Assembly (NCBI RefSeq): GCF_036322625.1 | Contig: NZ_AP027266.1 | Span: 3,103,001-3,167,000 of the forward strand | Direction of reading: 5' to 3' | DNA length: 64,000 bases | Source: Roseicyclus marinus | Lineage (GTDB): Bacteria; Pseudomonadota; Alphaproteobacteria; Rhodobacterales; Rhodobacteraceae | Part shown: positions 56,739 through 64,000 of the stretch, one piece after another | Layout: each line of letters begins with the position of its first letter | Numbering within the stretch: position 1 is the first letter of the stretch | Notes under the pieces: generated by a model | The model's database searches: none | What the model was told of the DNA's origin: nothing | Seen by the model: the letters and a program-made list of their open reading frames with translations, nothing else | Translations under genes and position numbers: made by a program

Positions 56739-57238
56739 CGGGCCAGCGCCGCCCCTTCGTCATGTGGCCCGACAAGCGGCTCGCCACGCCCGCCGCCGAT
56801 GTGGGCGCGCTCACCGACGATATCCGCGCGACCTGGGACGACATGATCGAGACGATGGAGGCGATGCCCGGCGTGGGCCTTGCCGCGCCGCAGATCGGCG
56901 TGATGCTGCGCCTTGCCGTGGTGGATGCCAGCGAGGAACGCGGCCGCGCGATCCGCATGGCCAACCCCGAGGTCATCACGGCATCCGAGGCGATGAACGA
57001 CCACGAGGAAGCCAGCCCCAACCTGCCCGGCGTCTGGGCCAGGGTGACGCGCCCCGCAACCGTGAGCGTGGCCTTCACCGATCATCACGGCATCCGCGTG
57101 CGCCAGGATTTCACCGGCCTCTGGGCGACGAGCGTGCAGCACCAGATCGACCATCTGGCAGGCCGCATGTATTTCGACCGCCTGTCGAAGATGAAACGCG
57201 ACATGCTGTTGAAACGGGCACGAAAAGGGGCGCGGTGA
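56735..57238 (+). CDS. Degenerate peptide deformylase paralogue
   Basis: A 167-residue protein clearly related to the upstream deformylase: [10 protein letters not shown] is intact, but the second motif reads EEASPNLP, replacing the metal-binding Cys94 by Ser94, and the third reads HQIDH, with catalytic Glu137 replaced by Gln. It should be inactive or altered as a deformylase, although H136 and H140 remain. GTG start at 56735 overlaps the def stop. No frameshift is seen and the frame is complete, so it looks maintained. The stop overlaps the fmt start (TGATG). Confidence 0.88.
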   Translation: MTGQRRPFVMWPDKRLATPAADVGALTDDIRATWDDMIETMEAMPGVGLAAPQIGVMLRLAVVDASEERGRAIRMANPEVITASEAMNDHEEASPNLPGVWARVTRPATVSVAFTDHHGIRVRQDFTGLWATSVQHQIDHLAGRMYFDRLSKMKRDMLLKRARKGAR

Positions 57239-58152
57239 TGCGGATCGTCTTCATGGGAACGCCCGATTTCTCGGTCCCGGTGCTCGACGCGCTGGTGGCC
57301 GCAGGCCATGACATCGCCTGCGTCTACACCCAGCCGCCACGCCCCGCCGGACGGGGGCAGGCCGAACGGCCGAGCCCGGTTCAGGCCCGCGCCGAGGCGA
57401 TGAGGGTGCCCATCCGGCACCCGAAAAGCTTGCGGAGCCCCGAGGCGCAGGCGGAATTCGCGGCGCTCGGGGCCGATGTGGCGGTGGTCGTCGCCTATGG
57501 CCTGATCCTGCCGCAAGCGGTGCTCGATGCGCCCCGGCGCGGCTGCCTCAACATCCACGCCAGCTTGTTGCCGCGCTGGCGCGGCGCCGCGCCGATCCAG
57601 CGGGCGATCATGGCGGGCGATGCGGAAACGGGCGTCTGCATCATGCAGATGGAGGCAGGCCTCGACACGGGCCCGGTCCTGTTGCGCCGCGCCATCCCCA
57701 TCGGCGCAGAGGAGACGGCGGGCGACTTGCACGACCGGCTGTCGAGGCTCGGGGCAGAGGCGATCACCGATGCCTTGGCGCGGCTCGACGATCTGGACCC
57801 ACAGCCGCAACCGGACGCGGGCGTCACCTATGCGCAAAAGATCGACAAGGCCGAGGCGCGTCTGGACTGGACGCAGGACGCACCCCACATAGACCGTCAG
57901 ATCCGGGGGCTGTCGCCCTTTCCGGGGGCCTGGACCATGATCGGGGGCAAGCGGGTCAAGATCCTGCGCAGCCGTCCCGCGCGAGGGGCGGGCAAACCGG
58001 GGCAGGTGCTGTCGGGTCTCACCGTGGCCTGCGGGACAGACGCGGTCGAGATCACCGAGGTTCAGCCCGAGGGCAAGCCCAGGATGACGGCAGAGGCGTT
58101 CTTGAGAGGCGCGCGCATCGCGCCCGGTGTGGTGTTGGGAGGTGAGCCATGA
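57238..58152 (+). CDS. fmt: Methionyl-tRNA formyltransferase
   Basis: A 304-residue enzyme. [19 protein letters not shown] at the start and [20 protein letters not shown] with the catalytic Asn-His segment are diagnostic; a C-terminal tRNA-binding domain begins after about residue 205. It formylates initiator Met-tRNA; def reverses this in the finished protein. ATG overlaps the preceding stop by 1 base. Confidence 0.97.
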   Translation: MRIVFMGTPDFSVPVLDALVAAGHDIACVYTQPPRPAGRGQAERPSPVQARAEAMRVPIRHPKSLRSPEAQAEFAALGADVAVVVAYGLILPQAVLDAPRRGCLNIHASLLPRWRGAAPIQRAIMAGDAETGVCIMQMEAGLDTGPVLLRRAIPIGAEETAGDLHDRLSRLGAEAITDALARLDDLDPQPQPDAGVTYAQKIDKAEARLDWTQDAPHIDRQIRGLSPFPGAWTMIGGKRVKILRSRPARGAGKPGQVLSGLTVACGTDAVEITEVQPEGKPRMTAEAFLRGARIAPGVVLGGEP

Positions 58153-58415
58153 TCCTGTTCTCGTTTTTCGGCTCGCTCATGCTGGCCGGTATCGTGGCCT
58201 TTCTCTTCGAGAAATGGGGCTGGACGCATAACGGCATCATCCCCTCTGTCCTGATCGCCTTTGGTGCGGTTCTGGTTCTTTACTTTCTGCGCGCGCTCTT
58301 TGGCTTCAGCCTCGGCTCGCCGGGGGTGACGGCGATCCTTGGCTCGGCGGCAGCGCTGATCCTGATCCCGACGGAATATGCCAATCGCAAACGGCAGGGC
58401 CGCAAGCGGCGCTGA
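58149..58415 (+). CDS. Small membrane protein coupled to fmt
   Basis: An 88-residue protein with three predicted helices and a basic tail ([10 protein letters not shown]). The ATG overlaps the fmt stop (ATGA). No known family recognised; the coupling indicates it is real. Confidence 0.75.
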   Translation: MILFSFFGSLMLAGIVAFLFEKWGWTHNGIIPSVLIAFGAVLVLYFLRALFGFSLGSPGVTAILGSAAALILIPTEYANRKRQGRKRR

Positions 58416-58452
58416 CCCCGGGCAGCGGTGCGGGGCGGCACCGTTAAGGCTT

Positions 58453-58474
58453 GCATATTTTTGGAAAGATGAAG
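58453..58474 (+). repeat. Dispersed intergenic repeat, short copy 3
   Basis: GCATATTTTTGGAAAGATGA then AG, related to the 3-prime part of copies at 29772 and 51432. Situated between convergent genes. Confidence 0.55.
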
Positions 58475-58484
58475 CCGCAGCCTG

Positions 58485-59108
58485 TCAGGTGCGGGGCGGG
58501 CGCGGCTTGTAGACCGGCATCTGCCAGCCAAAGAGCAGCGATCCTGCGCGCAGCGTGAAACAGACGAGGATGCAGGCGGCGAGCGACAGCATGTCGGATG
58601 GCCAGAAGATCCCCGACACGAGATAGGCCGCCGCCCCCGCGAAAGCAGCCGTGACATAGAGTTTCCCGGTGCGGATCAGGAGCGGCACCTCGTTGGCGAC
58701 GATGTCGCGCAAGAGCCCGCCGAAACAGCCCGTGGCAATCCCCATGATCAGGATGATCGGCACGCTTTGCCCCGTTTCGCTCGCCGCCCGCACCCCGGCT
58801 GCGACGGCGATGGGAAGCGCCAGCGCATCGAGCCAGGTGATGACCGCCATCCGGCTTTCCAGGAGATGGGCGGTGAAAAAGACGAGGACGGCGGCGGCGC
58901 AGGCGATGGCCAGGGGCGTCGGATCGGCGATCCAGAAGACCGGGTTGCGGTCCAGAAGCAGGTCGCGCACCGTGCCGCCGCCCATCGCCGTCAGGCTGGC
59001 GAGAAAGGCGAAGCCCACGATGTCGAGCTGCGCGCGCGAGGCGACCAGCGCGCCGGTCAGGGCGAAGACCAGCACCGAGGCGTAATCGAGCGCGGTCAGG
59101 ATGCTCAT
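58485..59108 (-). CDS. TRIC-type cation channel protein (UPF0126)
   Basis: A 207-residue protein with seven membrane helices and the repeated glycine motif of the family: [20 protein letters not shown] and [20 protein letters not shown], which line the pore in bacterial TRIC channels. Start 59108 overlaps the rnhA stop by 4 bases. Confidence 0.9.
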   Translation of the reverse strand: MSILTALDYASVLVFALTGALVASRAQLDIVGFAFLASLTAMGGGTVRDLLLDRNPVFWIADPTPLAIACAAAVLVFFTAHLLESRMAVITWLDALALPIAVAAGVRAASETGQSVPIILIMGIATGCFGGLLRDIVANEVPLLIRTGKLYVTAAFAGAAAYLVSGIFWPSDMLSLAACILVCFTLRAGSLLFGWQMPVYKPRPPRT

Positions 59109-59554
59109 TTGAAAGGCTTCATCCCCGCCCGCGCCAATTCGTCGGCGCGTTCGTTCTCGGGGTGGCCGGCATGGCCCTTGACCCATTCCCAGGTGACCCG
59201 GTGGCGCGCCTGCGCCTCGTCCAGGCGGCGCCAGAGATCCTCGTTCTTGACGGGCTTTTTGGTGGAGGTTTTCCAGCCGTTGCGCTTCCAGCCATGGATC
59301 CAGCCGGTCACGCCATTCTTCACATAGGCGCTGTCGGTGACGATGGTGATGGCGGAGGGGCGTTCCAGCGCCTCGAGCGCGGCGATGGCGGCGAGCAACT
59401 CCATCCGGTTGTTCGTGGTATCGGCCTCGCCGCCGTTCAGCTCGCGTTCCTTGAGGACGCTCTCGCCCTCCTTGGCCTGCAACAGGGCACCCCAGCCGCC
59501 CGGGCCGGGATTGCCGGAACAGGCCCCATCCGTATAGGCGAACAGATCAGGCAT
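59105..59554 (-). CDS. rnhA: Ribonuclease HI
   Basis: A 149-residue enzyme. Active acidic residues D9 ([16 protein letters not shown]), E52 (NNRMELLA), D74 (VTDSAYV) and D138 (NERADELA) are visible. It degrades RNA in RNA:DNA hybrids. Same strand and order as TRIC channel; 4-base overlap. Confidence 0.97.
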   Translation of the reverse strand: MPDLFAYTDGACSGNPGPGGWGALLQAKEGESVLKERELNGGEADTTNNRMELLAAIAALEALERPSAITIVTDSAYVKNGVTGWIHGWKRNGWKTSTKKPVKNEDLWRRLDEAQARHRVTWEWVKGHAGHPENERADELARAGMKPFK

Positions 59555-59563
59555 GCGCCCCCC

Positions 59564-60013
59564 TCATGCCAGCGCCCCGATGGCAAGGCAGATCACGACG
59601 ACGCCGGTCAGCATCAGGCGCAGCCGCATCCACCACGCAGGCGCTATACCCTGCCGCGCGGCGCTGGCATCGATCGCCAGAAGCGCCACGAAGGCGAGGA
59701 TCAGCATCCACAGGCTTTGGCGCGGCGGTGCGAAGGCGGTGAAAAAGACGAACAGCGCGGGCAGGACGGAGAGGATGTAGAACAGCGTCGCCTGCCGCCC
59801 CTCGGCCCGCGCGGCGAATCCCCAGATCACGCCCGCCATGAAGCACAGGATCACGATCCCGTAGATCTGCAACAGCGCGGGGCCTGCGTGATAGACGCTC
59901 CAGGCCCGGCCCAATTCCGCCGTGCCGGGCAAAAGCACCGTGACCGCCCCGTAAAGGAACGGGATCAGGCCGGACAGGCCGAGGATCAGGGCGGATGTCG
60001 GAATGCGCGTCAT
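59564..60013 (-). CDS. DUF3429 membrane protein
   Basis: A 149-residue protein with five predicted helices. PTSALILGLSGLIPFLYGAV and IVILCFMAGVIWGFAAR match the DUF3429 pattern. No function known. Located 10 bases upstream of rnhA on the same strand. Confidence 0.85.
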   Translation of the reverse strand: MTRIPTSALILGLSGLIPFLYGAVTVLLPGTAELGRAWSVYHAGPALLQIYGIVILCFMAGVIWGFAARAEGRQATLFYILSVLPALFVFFTAFAPPRQSLWMLILAFVALLAIDASAARQGIAPAWWMRLRLMLTGVVVICLAIGALA

Positions 60014-60052
60014 GGCCGCTATCTGCCTTGCCGCGCGGACCCAGGCAAGGGT

Positions 60053-60667
60053 TCAGGCGCGTTCCAGCGCAAGGCGGCCCGCCAGCGCGGCGAAGATCAC
60101 GGCAAAGGACCGGTTGAGCCAGGCCATCACCCGCGCGGACCCGAGGATCCTGTCGCGTGCGGCCGCCGCAAAGGCGCCGTAGACAAGAAAGACCGTCAGC
60201 GTCATCGCCATGAAGACGCCGCCGAGGATCAGGGTTTCGTGCGTGACGGTGTCGGGATTGCCCGACAGGAACGGCGTCAGGAGCGACAGGAAGAAGATCG
60301 AGAGCTTCGGGTTGAGCACGTTGATCAGCGCCCCGCGGCGGGCGACGGCAAGGCCCGGTTCGACTTGCGTCCGCGGTTCGACCCGCAGCGCACCGCCCGA
60401 CCGGAGGGCGGACCATGCGAGATAGAGAAGATAGGCCACGCCCGCGAATTTCACGACGTTGAAGAGCACGGCGGAGGTATGGAGCACGGCAGCCAATCCC
60501 AATGTCGCCGCCAGGAGATGCGGCACGATCCCGAGCGTACAGCCCAACGCCGCCCAGGCCGATGCCGCCCGCCCGCGCCCCAATCACACGGCGAGCGTGT
60601 AGATGACGCCCGTGCCGGGGGCGAGGACGACGACGAAGGCGGTCAGCAGGAACTGGGTGGACAGCAT
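60053..60667 (-). pseudogene. LysE/RhtB-type amino acid exporter interrupted by an in-frame TGA
   Basis: From ATG at 60667 the frame encodes MLSTQFLLTAFVVVLAPGTG and then reads VIYTLAV-stop-LGRGRAAS. The TGA is at 60584-60586, codon 28. After it the LysE frame continues without a gap to a normal stop at 60053, including HLLAATLGLAAVLHTSAVLF and LNPKLSIFFLSLLTPF. A GGA codon would restore the family motif VGLGRGR. The total would be 204 residues, the usual size. TTG at 60583 could in theory restart translation, but the first helix would be missing. Could also be a sequencing error. Confidence 0.82.
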
Positions 60668-60722
60668 GGGAACGCCTTTCGCATCGGCGGGATGAACGGC
60701 CCCTTGGGGCGCGGCATGGGCG

Positions 60723-61673
60723 TCAGGCCGGTTCGCGCAACACGCGCGGCACCTTGAACTCCACGTTTTCCTCGGCCGTCACGACGGGCTTCACCGTCAC
60801 CTCGAACCGCTCGCGGAAGGCGTCGATGACCTCGTTCACCAGCACCTCGGGCGCGCTGGCCCCGGCGGTGATGCCCAGCGACCCGATCCCCTCCAGCGCG
60901 CGCCAGTCGATATCGGTGGCGCGCTGCACGAGCTGCGCATAGCGGCAGCCGGCGCGCGCGCCGACCTCGACCAGACGTTTGGAATTCGACGAATTGGGCG
61001 CACCCACCACCAGCATCGCATCGGCCAGGGGTGCCATGGCCTTGACCGCTTCCTGCCGATTGGTGGTGGCGTAACAGATGTCTTCCTTGTGCGGGCCGAC
61101 GATGGCGGGGAAGCGCGCCTGCAGGGCCGCGACGATTTCCGCCGTGTCATCGACCGACAGCGTGGTCTGGGTGACGAAGGCCAACCGCGCGGGATCGCGG
61201 ACCGTGACCTTTTCCACATCCTCGACCGTTTCGACCAGCAGCACCTCGCCCTCGGGCAATTGGCCCATGGTGCCGATCGTCTCGGGATGGCCCGCATGGC
61301 CGATCATGATCATCTGCAGGCCGTTGTCGTGGTGCCGCGCCGCCTCGATATGGACCTTGGAGACCAGCGGACAGGTCGCATCGACATAGACCATGTTGCG
61401 CTGCGCGGCCTCAAGCGGCACCGATTTCGGCACGCCATGGGCGGAAAAGATCACCGGGCGGTCGGGCGGGCAATCTTCCAGCTCCTCGACGAAAACGGCC
61501 CCTTTCTCGCGCAGGTCGTCGACGACGAACTTGTTGTGGACGATCTCGTGTCGGACATAGACCGGCGCGCCCCATTTCTCGATCGCCATCTCGACGATCT
61601 TGATCGCCCGGTCCACGCCTGCGCAAAACCCGCGCGGCGCGGCAAGGTGGATGGTCAGCGGCGGCTTGGTCAT
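60723..61673 (-). CDS. ispH: 4-hydroxy-3-methylbut-2-enyl diphosphate reductase
   Basis: A 316-residue iron-sulfur enzyme. Cluster cysteines are in [10 protein letters not shown] (C17), [12 protein letters not shown] (near 100) and [11 protein letters not shown] (near 198). It makes IPP and DMAPP, the last step of the non-mevalonate pathway, so it works with IspE and the prenyl synthase. Divergent from the cytochrome gene at 61814. Confidence 0.97.
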   Translation of the reverse strand: MTKPPLTIHLAAPRGFCAGVDRAIKIVEMAIEKWGAPVYVRHEIVHNKFVVDDLREKGAVFVEELEDCPPDRPVIFSAHGVPKSVPLEAAQRNMVYVDATCPLVSKVHIEAARHHDNGLQMIMIGHAGHPETIGTMGQLPEGEVLLVETVEDVEKVTVRDPARLAFVTQTTLSVDDTAEIVAALQARFPAIVGPHKEDICYATTNRQEAVKAMAPLADAMLVVGAPNSSNSKRLVEVGARAGCRYAQLVQRATDIDWRALEGIGSLGITAGASAPEVLVNEVIDAFRERFEVTVKPVVTAEENVEFKVPRVLREPA

Positions 61674-61813
61674 GGGCGGCCTCGGGCGGAAACTGCGTGT
61701 CAGGTCAACGTGACACCACAGCTAAGACCAAACGCGCCGCCCGTCCAGTCCGGGGGCTTGCCTTCCAGCAGGGGGAAGCTGCAATTCCCCGCCCCGACAC
61801 AGGAGGGAACATC

Positions 61814-62284
61814 ATGCGCGCATCCATCATCGGCCTGGCCACAATCTGCGGTTTGACGGCGGGCGCAGCATTCTTGTGGCCTGCGGGCGCGACCGAACAG
61901 CCGGGCCAGATCCTGCCCTGGCGGGATGCCGCCGTGGTTGCCCAAGGGGCCGCGATCTACGAGGCGCAATGCGCAGCCTGCCATGGCGCAGAGCTGGAGG
62001 GGCAACCCGATTGGCAGGTCAGACGCGCCAATGGCCGCCTGCCCGCCCCGCCGCATGATCCGACCGGCCACACCTGGCACCACCCCGACGCGCAACTGAT
62101 CGACATCACCACGCGCGGCACGGCGGCCATCGTCGGGGGCGGCTACCAAAGCGACATGATCGGCTATGGCGACATCCTGACCGAGGCCGAGATCATCGCC
62201 GTCCTGAGCTACATCAAATCGACATGGCCGCCCGAGGTCATCGCCATCCATGACGAGATCAACGCACGCTCCGTGCTGCGGTGA
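61814..62284 (+). CDS. Exported monohaem cytochrome c
   Basis: A 156-residue protein with a signal peptide (IIGLATICGLTAGAAFLW) and one haem site CAACH (C53, C56, H57). The segment PHDPTGHTWHHPDAQLIDIT is typical for a cytochrome c group often seen near copper-related genes. A Met in SDMIGYGDIL may be the axial ligand. Physiological partner unknown. Confidence 0.88.
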   Translation: MRASIIGLATICGLTAGAAFLWPAGATEQPGQILPWRDAAVVAQGAAIYEAQCAACHGAELEGQPDWQVRRANGRLPAPPHDPTGHTWHHPDAQLIDITTRGTAAIVGGGYQSDMIGYGDILTEAEIIAVLSYIKSTWPPEVIAIHDEINARSVLR

Positions 62285-62285
62285 C

Positions 62286-62315
62286 GGGCAGGCCCCGCTG
62301 TATCGGGGCCCGCCC
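62286..62315. terminator. Bidirectional terminator between the cytochrome and NYN genes
   Basis: GGGCAGGCCCCG-CTGTAT-CGGGGCCCGCCC, a 12-base stem with one mismatch, just after the cytochrome stop. Confidence 0.7.
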
Positions 62316-62335
62316 ACAAGACAGGCGCCTTGGCC

Positions 62336-62905
62336 TCAGACCTCGGCCTCTTCCCGCTGTGAGGAGGCGCGATCGTCGCGCGGGGGGCGGCCGATGACTT
62401 CGCGCAGCTCGTCGAGCTCGATGAAATTGTCGGCCTGACGGCGCAGGTCATCGGCGATCATCGGCGGCTGGCTGCGGATCGTGGACACGACCGACACCCG
62501 GCACCCCTTGCGCTGCAACGCCTCGACCAGCGGGCGGAAATCGCCATCGCCCGAGAACAGCACGATATGGTCGACGTGATCGGCCGTTTCCATGGCATCG
62601 ACCGTCAGCTCGATATCCATGTTGCCCTTGATCTTGCGGCGTCCCTGGCTGTCGGTGAATTCCTTGGCCGGTTTCGTCACCATCGTGAACCCGTTGTAAT
62701 GCAACCAGTCCACGAGGGGGCGGATCGGGGAATATTCCTCGTTCTCCAAAAGCGCCGTGTAGTAGAATGCGCGCAACAATTTGCCACGCTGCATGAATTC
62801 CTGACGCAAGAGCTTGTAATCTATGTCAAAAGACAAGGCCTTGGCGGCAGCATAGAGGTTGGAGCCATCAATAAACAACGCCAACCGTTCATCACGATAA
62901 AACAT
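62336..62905 (-). CDS. NYN-domain protein (LabA/DUF88 type)
   Basis: A 189-residue protein with the PIN-like NYN fold. Acidic residues that bind metal are in ALFIDGSNLY (D13), GNMDIELTVDAM and FSGDGDFRPLVE. Members are putative RNases; a few affect gene expression or stress responses. The Met at 62905 is chosen because the conserved domain begins directly. Divergent from folK. Confidence 0.88.
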   Translation of the reverse strand: MFYRDERLALFIDGSNLYAAAKALSFDIDYKLLRQEFMQRGKLLRAFYYTALLENEEYSPIRPLVDWLHYNGFTMVTKPAKEFTDSQGRRKIKGNMDIELTVDAMETADHVDHIVLFSGDGDFRPLVEALQRKGCRVSVVSTIRSQPPMIADDLRRQADNFIELDELREVIGRPPRDDRASSQREEAEV

Positions 62906-63010
62906 TTGCAACTTCCTTGCTGTGTCGGTGCCCACGCCGGAAATTGGCAGGGAGTGAACCTGCCGAACGCATGGCACCAAGGTGCGCCAAAATAGAGATG
63001 GGCAAGAAAC

Positions 63011-63673
63011 GTGCAACCGAAGAGAAACACTCAACCACCCGCCTTGGCCCTCATCGCCTTGGGAGCGAACCTGAACACTGACACTGACAGCCCCGCGCAA
63101 ACCCTGAAAAAGAGCCTTCTCCACCTTTCAGAGAAGGGCGTTTCCGACATCAAGACAAGCCGATTGTTTCGCACGCCCGCCTTTCCTGCGGGTTCCGGCC
63201 CCGATTACGTGAATGCGGCGGCAGGATTTCGCTGGTCCGACACCCCCGAGGCGCTCTTGGCCCTTTTGCATGAGGTCGAGACCGAACTGGGCCGGGTGCG
63301 CGCCGAACGCTGGGGGGCGCGGGTCATCGACCTCGACCTCGTGGCGCTTGGCGACATGCTGCGCCCCGATGCGCAGACACAGGCGCATTGGGCGGCTCTC
63401 CCGCCCGAGCGCGCGGCGCAGGAATTGCCCGACCGCCTGATCCTGCCCCATCCCCGGCTGGCCGAGCGCAGCTTCGTTTTGGTGCCCCTGGCCGATATCG
63501 CCCCCGATTGGCACCACCCCGCCACGGGTCTGGACATCGCCACCATGCTGGCCGCGCGCCCTGCCGCCGAACGGGCCGAGATCACCCCCATTCCCTGGGC
63601 GGGGCAGGATGCCCCCGCAACCAGTGCTCAGAACCCCTGTTCCGGGCTTGTGTTCCGGGGCATCCGGGGATAA
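63011..63673 (+). CDS. folK: 2-amino-4-hydroxy-6-hydroxymethyldihydropteridine pyrophosphokinase
   Basis: A 220-residue enzyme. ALIALGANL near the start and [14 protein letters not shown] in the middle are HPPK signatures, with [20 protein letters not shown] after. It transfers pyrophosphate from ATP to the pterin in folate synthesis. GTG start at 63011. Confidence 0.93.
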   Translation: MQPKRNTQPPALALIALGANLNTDTDSPAQTLKKSLLHLSEKGVSDIKTSRLFRTPAFPAGSGPDYVNAAAGFRWSDTPEALLALLHEVETELGRVRAERWGARVIDLDLVALGDMLRPDAQTQAHWAALPPERAAQELPDRLILPHPRLAERSFVLVPLADIAPDWHHPATGLDIATMLAARPAAERAEITPIPWAGQDAPATSAQNPCSGLVFRGIRG

Positions 63674-63720
63674 CAGGGACGCTTATTCCGCTCCCGAGCA
63701 GATTCTGGAGGTGCCTTCGC

Positions 63721-64000
63721 ATGGCCCGCGTCACCGTTGAAGATTGCGTCGACAAGGTTCCCAACCGCTTCGAGCTTGTCATGCTTGCCGCCCACCGCGC
63801 CCGTGAGATCGCGTCCGGCTCGGCCCTGACCATCGACCGCGACAACGACAAGAACCCCGTCGTGGCCCTGCGCGAGATTGCCGAGGAAACGCAAGGCGCC
63901 GACGATCTGCGCGAGCGCCTGATCGAAAGCCACCAGACCCAGATCGAGGTCGACGAACCCGAAGAAGACGCGATGGCGCTGCTTCAGGGTGTGGAGGCGG
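63721..64000 (+). CDS. rpoZ: RNA polymerase omega subunit (cut by window edge)
   Basis: 93 codons are visible and the gene continues past the window. [19 protein letters not shown] and [20 protein letters not shown] are the standard omega start. RpoZ helps assemble RNA polymerase. The usual order rpoZ, then a (p)ppGpp synthase, would be expected after it. A GGAGG ribosome site lies 7-11 bases before ATG. Confidence 0.97.
   Translation, partial: MARVTVEDCVDKVPNRFELVMLAAHRAREIASGSALTIDRDNDKNPVVALREIAEETQGADDLRERLIESHQTQIEVDEPEEDAMALLQGVEA

Noticed and set aside
60584-60586. TGA in the LysE frame as a selenocysteine codon
   Set aside because: LysE-family proteins do not use selenocysteine, and no SECIS-like hairpin is evident after the codon; a nonsense change or an error is simpler.

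Overview
This is a GC-rich chromosomal segment from an alphaproteobacterium. Gene content and order point to the Rhodobacteraceae/Roseobacteraceae: ccoNOQP beside ccoGHIS with fnrL and hemN, an FnrL-type regulator, a CycM-type anchored cytochrome c, Mcl1-type malyl-CoA lyase, phaAB, and lysA next to a DUF4175 protein. I see no rRNA, tRNA, CRISPR array, prophage or insertion sequence. Most of it is ordinary housekeeping chromosome, densely packed, with many 4-base stop/start overlaps.

Layout. 1-1102: end of mnmD and an EamA exporter. 1164-13115: a microaerobic respiration island with ccoGHIS, a Flp-pilin-like gene, ccoNOQP, a universal stress protein, fnrL and hemN, tied together by four FNR-type boxes. 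13398-19246: the yejABEF peptide importer. 19429-24914: a membrane-anchored cytochrome c, prephenate dehydratase, a secreted repeat protein, a LysR regulator, an SbtA-like bicarbonate permease and an AzlCD exporter. 25012-29728: a DUF429-like protein, a cluster of perfect palindromes, a membrane protein, greA, argH with a tiny lipoprotein, and a thioredoxin-like protein. 29844-36255: tag, an EAL phosphodiesterase, phaA, phaB, small proteins, a TrmN6-like methyltransferase and a polyprenyl diphosphate synthase. 36248-42682: ispE, a TPR protein, ETF-ubiquinone oxidoreductase and a quinone reductase. 42805-51430: lysA, the DUF4175 protein, a zinc-ribbon protein, ftsEX, plsC, a flavin-binding protein and rlmJ. 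51555-56073: a CIA30 protein, accA, mcl1 and a PatB-type lyase. 56214-64000: def, a degenerate second deformylase, fmt, a TRIC channel, rnhA, a LysE-type gene broken by a stop codon, ispH, a cytochrome c, a NYN protein, folK and the start of rpoZ.

How the genes fit together. CcoNOQP is the high-affinity terminal oxidase. CcoG, CcoH, CcoI and CcoS assemble it and supply its copper. FnrL would switch on both operons and oxygen-independent haem synthesis (HemN) when oxygen falls. CycM can feed electrons to the oxidase, ETF-QO feeds the quinone pool, and the polyprenyl synthase makes the ubiquinone tail. PhaA, PhaB and Mcl1 are consistent with an ethylmalonyl-CoA pathway whose middle steps would lie elsewhere.

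Most unusual points: four perfect inverted repeats packed into 89 bases at 25885-25973; two dispersed repeat families (a 13-base palindromic core at 1101 and 41627, and a GGCCAAGATGAA-type element at 29772, 51432 and 58453); a deformylase paralogue lacking its metal-binding Cys and catalytic Glu; a nonsense-interrupted LysE exporter; and direct repeats and dyads upstream of mcl1. I did not find a clearly new multi-gene system.
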